Below, in pieces: positions 52,091 through 60,599 of a DNA stretch of 64,000 nucleotides. Source of the DNA: Paenibacillus paridis (GTDB lineage: Bacteria > Bacillota > Bacilli > Paenibacillales > Paenibacillaceae); contig NZ_VCIX01000089.1 of the NCBI RefSeq assembly GCF_006345825.1, forward strand, positions 76,587 through 140,586. Direction: 5' to 3'. Below the pieces are notes generated by a model. The model saw only the letters and a list, made by a program, of their open reading frames with translations. It was not told where the DNA came from and did no database searches. Made by a program: the position numbers and the translations under genes. The first letter of the stretch is position 1. The number at the start of each line of letters is the position of its first letter.

Positions 52091-52816
52091 ATGGCTTTGA
52101 TTCATATCGGCGGAAAATCATACGAGATTGTTCATGAGAATCGGAACGGCTGGAACCCTGAGGCGTTTCGTGATCGTTATAGTGAAGTGCTGGAGCGTTA
52201 CGATTTTATTATTGGCGATTGGGGCTACAGCCAGCTTCGGCTAAAGGGTTTTTTTCGCGATAATCACCAAAAGGCAACCAAAGACAGCACCTTCTCCGGG
52301 ATGTCGGATTATATTAATGAATATTGTAATTTCGGCTGCGCGTATTTCATACTAGAAAAGACACAAAGCACGAAGCGTGAGCCAGATGACTACGACTTGG
52401 ATGCTGACGATCATCGTCCTCGCATTGAAGCTGCTGATCTTCTTGCAGCCGCTGCGGGCCTGGTTGATGGCTTAGAAGGCGTGGAAGCAGATGGCGATGA
52501 GGTTGCAAGCGCTAAGGAAGCGGCTGCGCCATCGCATGAGCGTGAACGCCACAACCGCCACCAGCCGCGTGAGAATCGCCATCGAAGCTCGAATCGCAAT
52601 AGCCATGAGAAAAATAATAGCGATAACGCGGCTGCCAGCGAAGGACGCGGCAATGAAAACCAAAGCAGCGGAAAACGTGACCATCAGCAGCGTAAAGGCG
52701 GGTATAAAGGCAACGACCACCGCGGCAAGAAACCGTTCCGGCTTGCGGCTAGCGAGACCGCTGCCGCATCCACCGATTCGAACCGACCGAACAAAAAAGA
52801 CACTGAGCGCCCATAA
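52091..52816 (+). CDS. yutD: YutD-family protein with disordered C-terminal tail
   Basis: A 241-aa protein; ATG at 52091 after GAGGTGGAG. Residues about 1-100 are the YutD/DUF1027 domain (YEIVHENRNGWNPEAFRDRY, YDFIIGDWGYSQLRLKGFF, YINEYCNFGCAYFILEK). Residues about 105-241 are an acidic-then-basic low-complexity tail with many His, Arg, Asn and Lys, longer than the Bacillus protein as I recall it. Function is unknown; the gene is conserved next to lipA in Bacillus. The terminator begins within its last codons. Confidence 0.88.
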   Translation: MALIHIGGKSYEIVHENRNGWNPEAFRDRYSEVLERYDFIIGDWGYSQLRLKGFFRDNHQKATKDSTFSGMSDYINEYCNFGCAYFILEKTQSTKREPDDYDLDADDHRPRIEAADLLAAAAGLVDGLEGVEADGDEVASAKEAAAPSHERERHNRHQPRENRHRSSNRNSHEKNNSDNAAASEGRGNENQSSGKRDHQQRKGGYKGNDHRGKKPFRLAASETAAASTDSNRPNKKDTERP

Positions 52817-52840
52817 ACGGCGCTGCAGTGTCTTTTTTTT
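52799..52840 (+). terminator. Terminator of lipA-yutD
   Basis: GACACTGAGCGCC pairs with GGCGCTGCAGTGTC (one bulge), followed by TTTTTTTT. The left arm overlaps the last codons of yutD. Confidence 0.9.
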
Positions 52841-52869
52841 GCCAATTAAATCATCCGTGAGAAAGCGAA

Positions 52870-53667
52870 TTAGCGTACGTCATAGCCCAGGAATGCTTCG
52901 CGTACCCGGTTCCAGAAAGGGAAGGGGCGGTACCTTGCAAAGCTGACCTTCCGGCTCGATACGCTGCAGCGAATGGATTGGATGTCGCTGCGCATAATGC
53001 TGATATGGTCAATGGTGAGCTGAAGCCGTTGTTCTTTTTTGGAAATAATATCGCAGTGGTGATGCTGCGGCAGCAATACGGAAGAGCCCAGCGTACGGTA
53101 AACACGGTTATTAATAGAAGCGATTTCCGCGATTTGCAGTGTTTCTATCGAAGGGTGCACGATGGCCCCGCCTAAACTTTTATTGTACGCCGTACTGCCT
53201 GATGGGGTGGAGATAACGATACCGTCCCCCCGGAACATTTCGAACATTTCATCATTAATGTTAATTTGAGCTACCAAGGTGCCGTCCACGCCCTTGAGCG
53301 TAAATTCATTCAAAGATAAATAATGACGGTTTTCGGTAGGTGTCTCCAGTTCAATCTCAGCAAGCGGATAACGGACGATTCGTGGCGTTTCTTCAGCCAT
53401 CATCTTCACAAGGTCCTCGAGCTCGTCGGCTTGCCAATCTGCGTAGAAGCCCAGATGTCCGGTGTGAACGCCGACAAATGCCACGTTCGTGATTTGATCG
53501 ACATATTTATGGAAGGCAAGCAGAAGCGTTCCGTCTCCTCCGATGGAAATGACGATTTCAGGTGTTTCATCATTTCGATTGAAGCCGCGCTCTGCAGCCA
53601 AGATGTGAAATTTTTCCGCTAACGATTTGGATAATGCGTCGCCTCGATCAATAACCGCATACTTCAA
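52870..53667 (-). CDS. nadK: NAD kinase
   Basis: A 265-aa cytoplasmic enzyme phosphorylating NAD to NADP. The GGDGT motif is at 43-47 (SIGGDGTLL), followed by GVHTGHLGFY, the LNEFTLK region and TPSGSTAYNKSLGG. Length and motifs match the short Gram-positive NadK. It lies about 100 bp downstream of ylbJ on the same strand. Confidence 0.95.
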   Translation of the reverse strand: MKYAVIDRGDALSKSLAEKFHILAAERGFNRNDETPEIVISIGGDGTLLLAFHKYVDQITNVAFVGVHTGHLGFYADWQADELEDLVKMMAEETPRIVRYPLAEIELETPTENRHYLSLNEFTLKGVDGTLVAQININDEMFEMFRGDGIVISTPSGSTAYNKSLGGAIVHPSIETLQIAEIASINNRVYRTLGSSVLLPQHHHCDIISKKEQRLQLTIDHISIMRSDIQSIRCSVSSRKVSFARYRPFPFWNRVREAFLGYDVR

Positions 53668-53766
53668 AGGTAAATCTCCTTCCGATCTTCATAGTACTTT
53701 AGATGATAAAGGAAATTGCCTTGAAATTCAATGCACGGCGGCGATCCTGTACCGGAGCAAAGCGAA

Positions 53767-54849
53767 TTATGGAGCCATCCAGCCCCAAAGGACATAAACA
53801 AGCGCCATCGCAAGAAATCCATGCAAAAGCCTAGCCAGGAAAAGGGGGCGATACCGCAGATCCGTTCGGCTGAGCAGACTAGCGATTTGAGCATGGACTG
53901 ACAAACCGCCCCAGGAAAGAATCCACGCAGCAATCGCAACCTGATGCATAAGGCCCGTACCGGCCGTGCCTGCCGCCCGCGCGCCTAGCGTGACCTCGAA
54001 CAAGCCGAATATGCTTGCATCTGCCAGCGGTGCGGGGAGGCCGATCAATTGAAATAAATATCGGAGCGCTTCAGCGAGTGTTTCAACGATTCCTGCATGG
54101 GTGAGCATTTCCATCACGACCGAGAAAAAAACGACGAGACCGCCAACGACGATCATGAGCCGTAGCGCCGATTGGACGGAGTCTTGCAGCAGGCGCCCCA
54201 AGCCCCGTCCATCAAGCAGACGAGCCTCATGCATCGCTTTGATAGCAGCGGCAATTCGCGAAGGCTTTCTCCTTCTGACGCTCCCGGCAGCATCCGCTTT
54301 ACGCGATGCAGACGAGGGGGGCGCATGGCGGTCATGGAAGCGCATAAGCAGGCCGATTAATAATCCGCTGCCATAATGCGCAGCTGCCAGGATAGGCGCC
54401 AGCGCAACATTTTGGAAGAAGCCTACGGAAACCGCCCCGATTAGGAAAATAGGATCAGACGTGGTCGTAAAGGCAACGAGCCTCTCTCCCTCTGCACGAT
54501 TTACGAGTCTTTGCTCCCAAAGCTGGGCCGTTAGCCTTGCGCCCACAGGATAGCCTGAAATATAGCCCATTGTAACCACAAAACCTCCGATGCCCGGGAG
54601 ACGGAACAAAGGGCGCATAAGCGGATCCAGCAGCTTGCCGAAGAAATGCACAATGCCGAAACCAAGCAGCATCTCCGAGATGACAAAGAAAGGAAACAAG
54701 GCAGGAAAAAGCACATGCCACCAGATGGATAGCCCGCGAAGCGAGGAAGCTAATGTTTCCGTCGGAAAAACGGTCATCATAAGCACGATGCCAAGAGCGC
54801 CAAAAGCAGTGACGGATAGCGGATGAACGAACGAGCGCAGCAAGAACAA
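53767..54849 (-). CDS. ylbJ: Sporulation integral membrane protein YlbJ
   Basis: A 360-aa polytopic membrane protein of the nucleoside-recognition (Gate) superfamily with about eight membrane segments (WWHVLFPALFPFFVISEMLLG, GFVVTMGYISGYPVGARL). It is required for spore cortex formation in Bacillus. The start is TTG at 54849 after AGGAGG, or more comfortably spaced the TTG at 54843. A short basic loop (about 170-205) divides the halves. Confidence 0.9.
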   Translation of the reverse strand: MFLLRSFVHPLSVTAFGALGIVLMMTVFPTETLASSLRGLSIWWHVLFPALFPFFVISEMLLGFGIVHFFGKLLDPLMRPLFRLPGIGGFVVTMGYISGYPVGARLTAQLWEQRLVNRAEGERLVAFTTTSDPIFLIGAVSVGFFQNVALAPILAAAHYGSGLLIGLLMRFHDRHAPPSSASRKADAAGSVRRRKPSRIAAAIKAMHEARLLDGRGLGRLLQDSVQSALRLMIVVGGLVVFFSVVMEMLTHAGIVETLAEALRYLFQLIGLPAPLADASIFGLFEVTLGARAAGTAGTGLMHQVAIAAWILSWGGLSVHAQIASLLSRTDLRYRPLFLARLLHGFLAMALVYVLWGWMAP

Positions 54850-54982
54850 CGCCTCCTCCTATAGTCGGAATGTGATAGGTATACCGCTGAAGGCGGATGA
54901 CGTACAACCCCTCTTACACGTATATGTCATAAGGTGGACATCCATCACTTTCGAAAAATTAAAAATATTTGAAATCATCAAA

Positions 54983-54996
54983 GAAAACGCTTCCAA
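54983..54996 (+). promoter_or_regulatory. cre-like site upstream of small membrane protein
   Basis: AGAAAACGCTTCCA matches 13 of 14 cre consensus positions (first base A instead of T). It lies about 70 bp before the 30-aa ORF. Confidence 0.4.
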
Positions 54997-55062
54997 AATA
55001 CTGGATTACTCATTTATTTATGGTACAATGGATATACCTTTGAAACGGTTGGAGTGATGGCC

Positions 55063-55155
55063 ATGAGTATAATCGCAGGCATTCTGGTATGTGCTTTCGT
55101 CTATGTCATTCGAGAATCTCTTACAGCGCCTGGTGAAGAGGACTATGAGGGTTAA
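55063..55155 (+). CDS. 30-aa single-pass membrane protein
   Basis: A small ORF from the ATG at 55063, with GGAG 8 bases upstream (another ATG at 55057 is too close). It encodes one hydrophobic segment (SIIAGILVCAFVYVI) followed by an acidic tail (PGEEDYEG). A -10-like TACAAT precedes it and a clear terminator follows 23 bp later, so it appears to be a complete transcription unit. Function unknown. Confidence 0.6.
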   Translation: MSIIAGILVCAFVYVIRESLTAPGEEDYEG

Positions 55156-55177
55156 TAGGTAACATGTACTAACTAAT

Positions 55178-55210
55178 GAGACCCGCACCATAGCTGCGGG
55201 CCTCTTTTTT
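55178..55210 (+). terminator. Terminator after small membrane protein
   Basis: GAGACCCGCA pairs with TGCGGGCCTC, followed by TTTTTT. Confidence 0.88.
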
Positions 55211-55276
55211 GTTTATCTTTAAAAATATTTATGTGATATAATACTAAATACCTACATAATGGAGCTGGTTTTGACG

Positions 55277-55666
55277 ATGAATAGGAATATAAGCATTTAT
55301 GAGGCGATTGGCGGATCTGAGACTTTAAGACTAATTGTAGAAGCTTTTTATCCAAAGGTACAAGCCCATCCTTTATTAGGCCCCTTGTTCCCGCAAAATA
55401 TTGATCCGGTTATCGACAAGCAATATTTATTTTTAACTCAATTTTTTGGCGGCCCTTCTTTGTATTCGGACGAATACGGGCACCCCATGATGCGAGCAAG
55501 GCATTTGCCTTTCCCGATTACGCCAGAGCGTGCGGAGGCATGGCTGGACTGCATGAGAAGAGCCTTGCAAGAGGTTGGCATAGATGAACAACTGCAATCC
55601 ATCGTTATTGATAGACTATCCGGACCTGCGCATCATTTTGTAAACACATCTGAAGAGGAGACGTGA
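55277..55666 (+). CDS. Truncated haemoglobin (group II, YjbI-like)
   Basis: A 129-aa 2-on-2 globin; the ATG at 55277 is preferred (MNRNISIYEAIGG), an upstream in-frame ATG at 55259 lies before the GGAG. Typical positions are visible: FYPKVQAHPLLGPLFP, FLTQFFGGPSLYSDEYGHPMMRARHLPF (proximal His in the ARH motif, distal-side Tyr) and AWLDCMRRAL. Binds haem and oxygen or NO; role uncertain. The next gene overlaps its stop by 4 bp. Confidence 0.9.
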   Translation: MNRNISIYEAIGGSETLRLIVEAFYPKVQAHPLLGPLFPQNIDPVIDKQYLFLTQFFGGPSLYSDEYGHPMMRARHLPFPITPERAEAWLDCMRRALQEVGIDEQLQSIVIDRLSGPAHHFVNTSEEET

Positions 55667-56412
55667 TCGTTGTGGAACCCCTATACCAATCAAAAATAGA
55701 GTGCATTTGCTGCGAGAGAACCTATATGACATCGAAAGTCAGACCCAGCTTTAAAAGGGCGGTTAATTCAGATTCTGATTTTTGCGGTTATTATAAGGCT
55801 GAGGTGAACCCAGACTTTTATGTGGTCAGGGTGTGTCCTTATTGCGGCTTTGCTTCGACGGAGAACGGTATGGGACGGTTAAGCGATCAGCAAAAGACGC
55901 TCTATAACGATAAAATAGGCTTTCGGTGGGAATCACGTGATTACAGCGGGGAGCGCAGCGCTAAGATAGCGATGGTGACGTACAAGCTGGCTCTGCTTTC
56001 TGCCCAAGCCATTGGCGAGAAAGATCGCGTGCTTGCAGGTATTTTGCATCATATCGCTTGGCTTTACCGCTATGAGTCTAATCTGGATGAGGAAAAAAGA
56101 TTTTTGCGCTTTGCGCTGCAGGCTTACGTTCGGGTATATGAGGCGGAAGGCGTTGCGCTTAATAACGCAAAGCTGATGTATTTGATCGGGGAATTAAATC
56201 GCCGGGTCGGCGAAGTCAACGATGCGGTCCGCTGGTTCTCCCGCGTCGTAAATGACAAAAAAATCGTGGATGCAGCGATGATTCGCGCAAGTCGCGAGCA
56301 ATGGCAGCTCATTCGGGAGGAGATGGAAGCCAGATCGAATCAAGCATCTGGCGACCTCACATTGCATGACGGCCCTGAAATGCTGGAGCCTTCGATTTCA
56401 ACCTCCGCTTAG
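55663..56412 (+). CDS. DUF2225 protein
   Basis: A 249-aa cytoplasmic protein with two Cys pairs for a probable zinc site (CICC near 14 and CPYC near 58) followed by TPR-like helices (LLSAQAIGEKDRVLAGILHHIAWLYRYE, AKLMYLIGELNRRVGE). This matches DUF2225. The function is not known. It starts with a GTG inside the end of the globin gene, so the two are coupled; a second GTG at 55672 is an alternative start. Confidence 0.85.
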   Translation: MIVVEPLYQSKIECICCERTYMTSKVRPSFKRAVNSDSDFCGYYKAEVNPDFYVVRVCPYCGFASTENGMGRLSDQQKTLYNDKIGFRWESRDYSGERSAKIAMVTYKLALLSAQAIGEKDRVLAGILHHIAWLYRYESNLDEEKRFLRFALQAYVRVYEAEGVALNNAKLMYLIGELNRRVGEVNDAVRWFSRVVNDKKIVDAAMIRASREQWQLIREEMEARSNQASGDLTLHDGPEMLEPSISTSA

Positions 56413-56651
56413 CGGATTTTTTGACGCAGAACCCGATTCGTTAACAGGTAATCGGCATCGGCATCGATGACGGTTACTTTGTTGTGGCAGCAAGGAAAGA
56501 CGAGCAGCCGCTTCGTGCCGTCATGGATCTCAGGAAGCTCGGCTGGCTTGATGGGCAGGAGCACATTGTCTGCTTGGCAGAATGGGCAGCTGGAAACGTA
56601 GAGATCGCCCATGATGATATCATAGGGCCAAGCTCTCTCGAACGGTATCAT
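56409..56651 (-). CDS. Small zinc-ribbon-like protein
   Basis: An 80-aa protein with CPFC and, 30 residues later, PCCHNK, a plausible zinc site. Its start overlaps the stop of the yycC-like gene by 4 bp (ATGA), so it is translationally coupled. It converges with the DUF2225 gene, overlapping its last 4 bp. Function unknown. Confidence 0.65.
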   Translation of the reverse strand: MIPFERAWPYDIIMGDLYVSSCPFCQADNVLLPIKPAELPEIHDGTKRLLVFPCCHNKVTVIDADADYLLTNRVLRQKIR

Positions 56652-56818
56652 GATTGCTTGTCGCTTTCGGGAGCTGCCGGCGCATCGGCCTTGGCAAGCT
56701 CAGCTAGCTTTTGCAGCAGGATGTGACGCGGCATATGCATCAAATGCTCAATCGGCACGCCAAGCTGCTCGGAAAGCTTTATAGCGGTATCGGCCGAAAT
56801 TTGCAGTGGTTTAGACAT
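56648..56818 (-). CDS. yycC: YycC-like small protein
   Basis: A 56-aa protein from the ATG at 56818, 7 bases after GGAGGAA on the minus strand. The sequence MSKPLQISADTAIKLSEQLG, followed by VPIEHLMHMPRHILLQKLAEL, matches the YycC family as I remember it. Function unknown. It heads a two-gene unit with the zinc-ribbon-like protein. Confidence 0.8.
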   Translation of the reverse strand: MSKPLQISADTAIKLSEQLGVPIEHLMHMPRHILLQKLAELAKADAPAAPESDKQS

Positions 56819-56860
56819 GGTGATATTCCTCCAATCTGGATATAATTAAGTTATACACCG

Positions 56861-56909
56861 CCAAGAAGGTTTGCGCAAATAAAAACGCGGCCGCTTCTTG
56901 GTTTTTTTT
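56861..56909 (+). terminator. Terminator/attenuator just before pepF
   Basis: CCAAGAAG (56861-56868) pairs with CTTCTTGG (56894-56901) followed by eight T. It is oriented toward pepF and ends about 22 bases before its start, a position suited to attenuation. Alternatively it isolates pepF from antisense transcription. Confidence 0.55.
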
Positions 56910-56931
56910 ATGAAGGAGAGGATGAAAGCAA

Positions 56932-58716
56932 ATGGCTAAGGGTTATCCGCAAAGCTGGGATTTGGATGTTTTTTATGAGGGAGGCTCAAGCTCGCCTGCT
57001 TTCCTGCAAGAGCTGAAAGGGATCGAAGGGGATATTGGAAAGCTTGATTCGGCGCTGCTCACGGAAGCTGGCACAGGCGTGTCAGACATCGCCGAAATGA
57101 CGGAGCTGCTGCAAAGTGTGCTCATTCGCTTGCGCCAATCCGAGTCGTTCGTATCTTGTTTATTGGCCCAAAATATTCGGGATTCCGCTGCCAGTGCCCG
57201 TAATGATAATGTAAAAACGCTATCAGCTAAATTTCTCGGGGTACTTACCCGATTCGATAACCGGCTGCGCGGGCTTGATGACGGGAAGTGGAAGGAATTG
57301 CTTGCCGATGAGACGCTTGCGGAGGTCGCTTTTAATCTAAATGAGCGCCGTGAGCTTGCGAAGCAGAAGATGGCTCCCGAGCTGGAAGCGTTAGCGGGGG
57401 ATCTAGCTGTAGACGGTTACCATGGCTGGGGCGATTATTACAATCTCATCGTCTCGCGCGCGAAATTTAACGATATCGGCAAGGATGGGGAAAAACGAAC
57501 GTTGTCTGCGGGGCAAATGCATAACCGCCTATCCGATGGAGACCGTGAGGTTCGTCAGGCGGCATTTGCGGAGTGGGAACGTGAGTGGTCCGAGCAGGCG
57601 GAGCTATGCGCGGAGACGTTGAACCGGATTTCTGGCTTCCGTTTAAAGCTGTATGAGAAGCGTGGATGGGATTCCGTACTTAAAGAACCGCTGCAGATGA
57701 ACCGTATGAGTGAGGCAACGCTGACAGCGATGTGGGATTCTATTCAAGAGAGCAAGCAGGTGCTTGTCCGTTATCTAGAGCGCAAAGCGAAGCTGCTGGG
57801 CGTAAAGAAACTGGACTGGCATGACGTTGAAGCGCCTATCGGTTCAGCTGCAAAGATCATTCCCTATGATGAGGCTGCTGCATTTATCGTAGAGCAGTTT
57901 CGCACGTTCAGTCCGGAACTGGCGGATTTCTCCGAAGCTGCTTTCCGCGAAGGCTGGATTGAAGCGGAGGATCGTGCGGGCAAGCGTCCGGGAGGCTTCT
58001 GCACAGCTTTTCCAAAGAGCGGTCAAACGCGCATATTCATGACTTATTCCGGCTCGGCCTCCAACATTTCTACGCTGGCGCATGAGCTTGGCCATGCTTA
58101 CCACCAGCATGTGATGAACGATCTGCCAGGCCTAGCCCAAGAATATGCGATGAACGTAGCAGAAACGGCTTCTACCTTCGCAGAACTGATCGTTTCAGAT
58201 CGTGCAATGAAAGCGGCGGCAGAGCATGATGAGAAGCTGGGGCTGCTGGAGGATAAAATTCAACGCTCCGTAGCGTTTTTTATGAACATCCATGCTCGGT
58301 TTTTGTTCGAAACCCGTTTCTTTGCCCGTCGCCGAGAGGGAATGGTATCGGTTGAAGAGCTTAACGCTTTGATGGAAGAGGCGCAGCGTGAGGCTTACTG
58401 TGATATGCTGGGCGAGGTTCACCCGCATTTCTGGGCATCAAAGCTGCATTTTTACTTAACAGATGTGCCTTTTTATAATTTTCCGTATACCTTTGGTTAC
58501 CTGTTCAGTGCGGGGATTTATGCGAAGGCGCTTAAAGAAGGCTCTGATTTCAAAAATCAGTATGTGGCTCTGCTGCGAGATACGGGTCGGATGAGTGTCG
58601 AGCAGCTGGCACAGACCCATCTGGGCGTGAACGTGGAAGAGAAGGATTTCTGGCGCGATGCCGTTGCGTTGACAGCTGTTGACGTAGATCAGTTTATTGA
58701 AATGACAAACGAGTAA
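56932..58716 (+). CDS. pepF: M3-family oligoendopeptidase (PepF-like)
   Basis: A 594-aa cytoplasmic zinc peptidase. HELGH at 384-388 (STLAHELGHAYHQHVM), third ligand Glu in NVAETASTFAE, and the C-terminal FPYTFGYLFSAGIYA segment typical of PepF. Hydrolyses peptides of roughly 7-17 residues. Monocistronic, followed by the 58726 promoter unit. Confidence 0.93.
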   Translation: MAKGYPQSWDLDVFYEGGSSSPAFLQELKGIEGDIGKLDSALLTEAGTGVSDIAEMTELLQSVLIRLRQSESFVSCLLAQNIRDSAASARNDNVKTLSAKFLGVLTRFDNRLRGLDDGKWKELLADETLAEVAFNLNERRELAKQKMAPELEALAGDLAVDGYHGWGDYYNLIVSRAKFNDIGKDGEKRTLSAGQMHNRLSDGDREVRQAAFAEWEREWSEQAELCAETLNRISGFRLKLYEKRGWDSVLKEPLQMNRMSEATLTAMWDSIQESKQVLVRYLERKAKLLGVKKLDWHDVEAPIGSAAKIIPYDEAAAFIVEQFRTFSPELADFSEAAFREGWIEAEDRAGKRPGGFCTAFPKSGQTRIFMTYSGSASNISTLAHELGHAYHQHVMNDLPGLAQEYAMNVAETASTFAELIVSDRAMKAAAEHDEKLGLLEDKIQRSVAFFMNIHARFLFETRFFARRREGMVSVEELNALMEEAQREAYCDMLGEVHPHFWASKLHFYLTDVPFYNFPYTFGYLFSAGIYAKALKEGSDFKNQYVALLRDTGRMSVEQLAQTHLGVNVEEKDFWRDAVALTAVDVDQFIEMTNE

Positions 58717-58725
58717 ACCTAAGGT

Positions 58726-58853
58726 TTGACAACCGGTAAGCGGGTTGTTATCATACAAGCAGCATAATTCTTATTAATCAACTCGGGATTATGATGAGAA
58801 CACCGACCGGACAGCCGGAGACAAGCGAGATCTACTTGTCTTCGGCTTTTTTT
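58726..58853 (+). ncRNA. Promoter plus short terminated transcript upstream of dehydrogenase
   Basis: TTGACA (58726-58731), 17-bp spacer, TATCAT (58749-58754). Transcription from about 58761 would end at the hairpin AGCCGGAGACAAG/CTTGTCTTCGGCT with T-run (58813-58853), giving about 93 nt. The transcript carries ATGAGAACAC (58794-58803), repeated in the 62501 unit. It is either a leader/attenuator of the 58948 gene or an independent small RNA, or just the pepF terminator. No known riboswitch class was recognised. Confidence 0.5.
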
Positions 58854-58947
58854 GTTGAAAAAATAGCGATTGTTTTCGGCGCAGGAAAAAGCATTTGAAT
58901 TAGGTTTATAATAAGAATCAAGAATCGTATAGAGAGGCGGAATTAAA

Positions 58948-59838
58948 ATGGCAGAGCAGACAAACAAGCAGGGAACCGCAATTGGATTTATTGGGACAGG
59001 CATTATGGGGGCAAGCATGGCGGGACATTTGCTAGCAGGCGGCTATCAAGTAAACGTATATAACCGGACAAAGTCGAGAACGGATGCTTTGGTAGCTAAT
59101 GGAGCTGTTTGGCATGAAACACCTCAGTCAGTTGCGGAGCATTCCGATGTCGTAATTACGATGCTAGGATATCCTGCGGATGTGGAGGGAATTTATTTCG
59201 GAGCATCAGGACTGCTGCAAAATGCAAAAGCGAATGCCGTACTCATCGATATGACAACTTCAAGCCCTTCACTCGCGAAGCGTATTGCCGAGGAAGCTTT
59301 GAATAGAGGGCTGGCTGCGCTTGATGCTCCGGTCTCTGGAGGCGATGTCGGAGCCAAGGAAGCTCGCCTGTCCATTATGGTGGGCGGTGCGGAGAAGGAT
59401 TATCAGGCCGTACTGCCACTGTTCGAGCTGATGGGCAAAAACATTGTGTTTCAAGGCGCAGCTGGCGCTGGACAATTCACCAAGATGTGCAATCAAATTG
59501 CAATTGCATCCAATATGATCGGTGTGAGCGAGGCGCTTGCTTATGCAAAGCGTGCGGGACTGGATCAGGAGACGGTGCTAAAGAGCATTGAGGCCGGTGC
59601 GGCTGGCAGCTGGTCGTTATCCAATCTGGGTCCGCGGATCATAAAAGGGGATTTTGCGCCTGGTTTTTATGTGAAGCATTTCATCAAGGATATCAAAATT
59701 GCCATAGAATCCGCTGAAGAGCTCGGGCTTTCGTTGCCTGGATTAACGCTTGCGCGTTCTTTGTATGAGCAGCTTATCGTGCTTGGTGAAGAAAATAGCG
59801 GAACACAGGCGCTGTATAAAGTGATTTTTGCAGAATAA
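58948..59838 (+). CDS. Beta-hydroxyacid dehydrogenase (GarR/MmsB-like)
   Basis: A 296-aa NAD(P)-dependent enzyme of the 3-hydroxyisobutyrate/tartronate-semialdehyde reductase family. GFIGTGIMGASMA (nucleotide site) at about 12-24, substrate motif DAPVSGGDVGAKEARL, and catalytic Lys in GAGQFTKMCNQ. The exact substrate cannot be told from sequence. Ribosome-binding site GAGAGGCGG. Confidence 0.88.
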   Translation: MAEQTNKQGTAIGFIGTGIMGASMAGHLLAGGYQVNVYNRTKSRTDALVANGAVWHETPQSVAEHSDVVITMLGYPADVEGIYFGASGLLQNAKANAVLIDMTTSSPSLAKRIAEEALNRGLAALDAPVSGGDVGAKEARLSIMVGGAEKDYQAVLPLFELMGKNIVFQGAAGAGQFTKMCNQIAIASNMIGVSEALAYAKRAGLDQETVLKSIEAGAAGSWSLSNLGPRIIKGDFAPGFYVKHFIKDIKIAIESAEELGLSLPGLTLARSLYEQLIVLGEENSGTQALYKVIFAE

Positions 59839-59942
59839 CTCTACTATTTATTGAACATGGTTTACTAATGTGATATATTACTTTTCGAATAATGGTGCTA
59901 TATAATTAAATATGACTCATATAAGAACTGGAGGAGAGTACG

Positions 59943-60599
59943 ATTCAGTTATCCTCGCGGCAATTGGAGCTTCTTGAGCTAGTTAAGAGGCATGCGCCGA
60001 TTACCGGTGAACAGCTCGCAGAATACTTAGGTGTCAGCCGGCCGACGCTGCGTTCAGATCTGTCGCTTCTTGTCATGCTTGGTTTGCTTGATGCGAAGCC
60101 CAAGGTCGGCTATTTTCTTGGCAATTCCTATCGTGCAAACAGCGAACCGGTCCAGCAATTTAATAGTATGAAGGTACGGGAAGTACAGGGGGTTCCGGTT
60201 AACGTACCGGATTCGTTATCCGTGCATGACGCGGTTATTACGTTGTTTACCGAGAATGCGGATACCCTGCTTGTCGTCAATGAACAGAAAAGATTCGTTG
60301 GCATCGTGACCCCCAAGGATTTGCTTAAAATAACGCTTGGCAACGCTGGCGCCGCAGCCATACCTGTCAGTATGGTGATGACCCGTTATCCGAATATCGT
60401 GACGCTAATGCCCGATGATTCCGTGATGGAAGCGATTCGCAAGATGTCGCTCCATCAGGTTGATTGCTTGCCGGTAATCGTTCCGCGCGAGGAGCAGCCG
60501 ACTGATCCGGAGGTAACTGGATGGGTATCCAAGTCGAGCATTATACGTCTGATGGCGGACATCACGATGAGTAGGGAATTGGGGGAGCCAGAGCTATGA
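59943..60599 (+). CDS. ccpN: CcpN-type HTH/CBS repressor, probable ATT start
   Basis: A 218-aa regulator: HTH (GPITGEQLAEYLGVSRPTLRSD pattern) at about 20-45 followed by two CBS domains, as in CcpN, which represses gluconeogenic genes. No ATG, GTG or TTG lies between the in-frame stop at about 59922 and the TTG at 59964. GGAGGAG at 59930-59936 is 6 bases before ATT at 59943, giving an N-terminus (xQLSSRQLELLELVKRHAPITG) that aligns with Bacillus CcpN. The TTG at 59964 has no ribosome-binding site. I therefore infer the rare ATT start. ppsR overlaps the stop by 4 bp. Confidence 0.85.
   Translation: MQLSSRQLELLELVKRHAPITGEQLAEYLGVSRPTLRSDLSLLVMLGLLDAKPKVGYFLGNSYRANSEPVQQFNSMKVREVQGVPVNVPDSLSVHDAVITLFTENADTLLVVNEQKRFVGIVTPKDLLKITLGNAGAAAIPVSMVMTRYPNIVTLMPDDSVMEAIRKMSLHQVDCLPVIVPREEQPTDPEVTGWVSKSSIIRLMADITMSRELGEPEL

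Noticed and set aside
54455..54907. 150-aa minus-strand ORF overlapping ylbJ in another frame
   Set aside because: Same strand but different frame from YlbJ, whose membrane pattern and conserved motifs are clear.
58717..58947. T-box or known metabolite riboswitch upstream of the dehydrogenase
   Set aside because: I found no T-box specifier/antiterminator core (GGTGGnACC) and no recognisable conserved core of a known riboswitch class.
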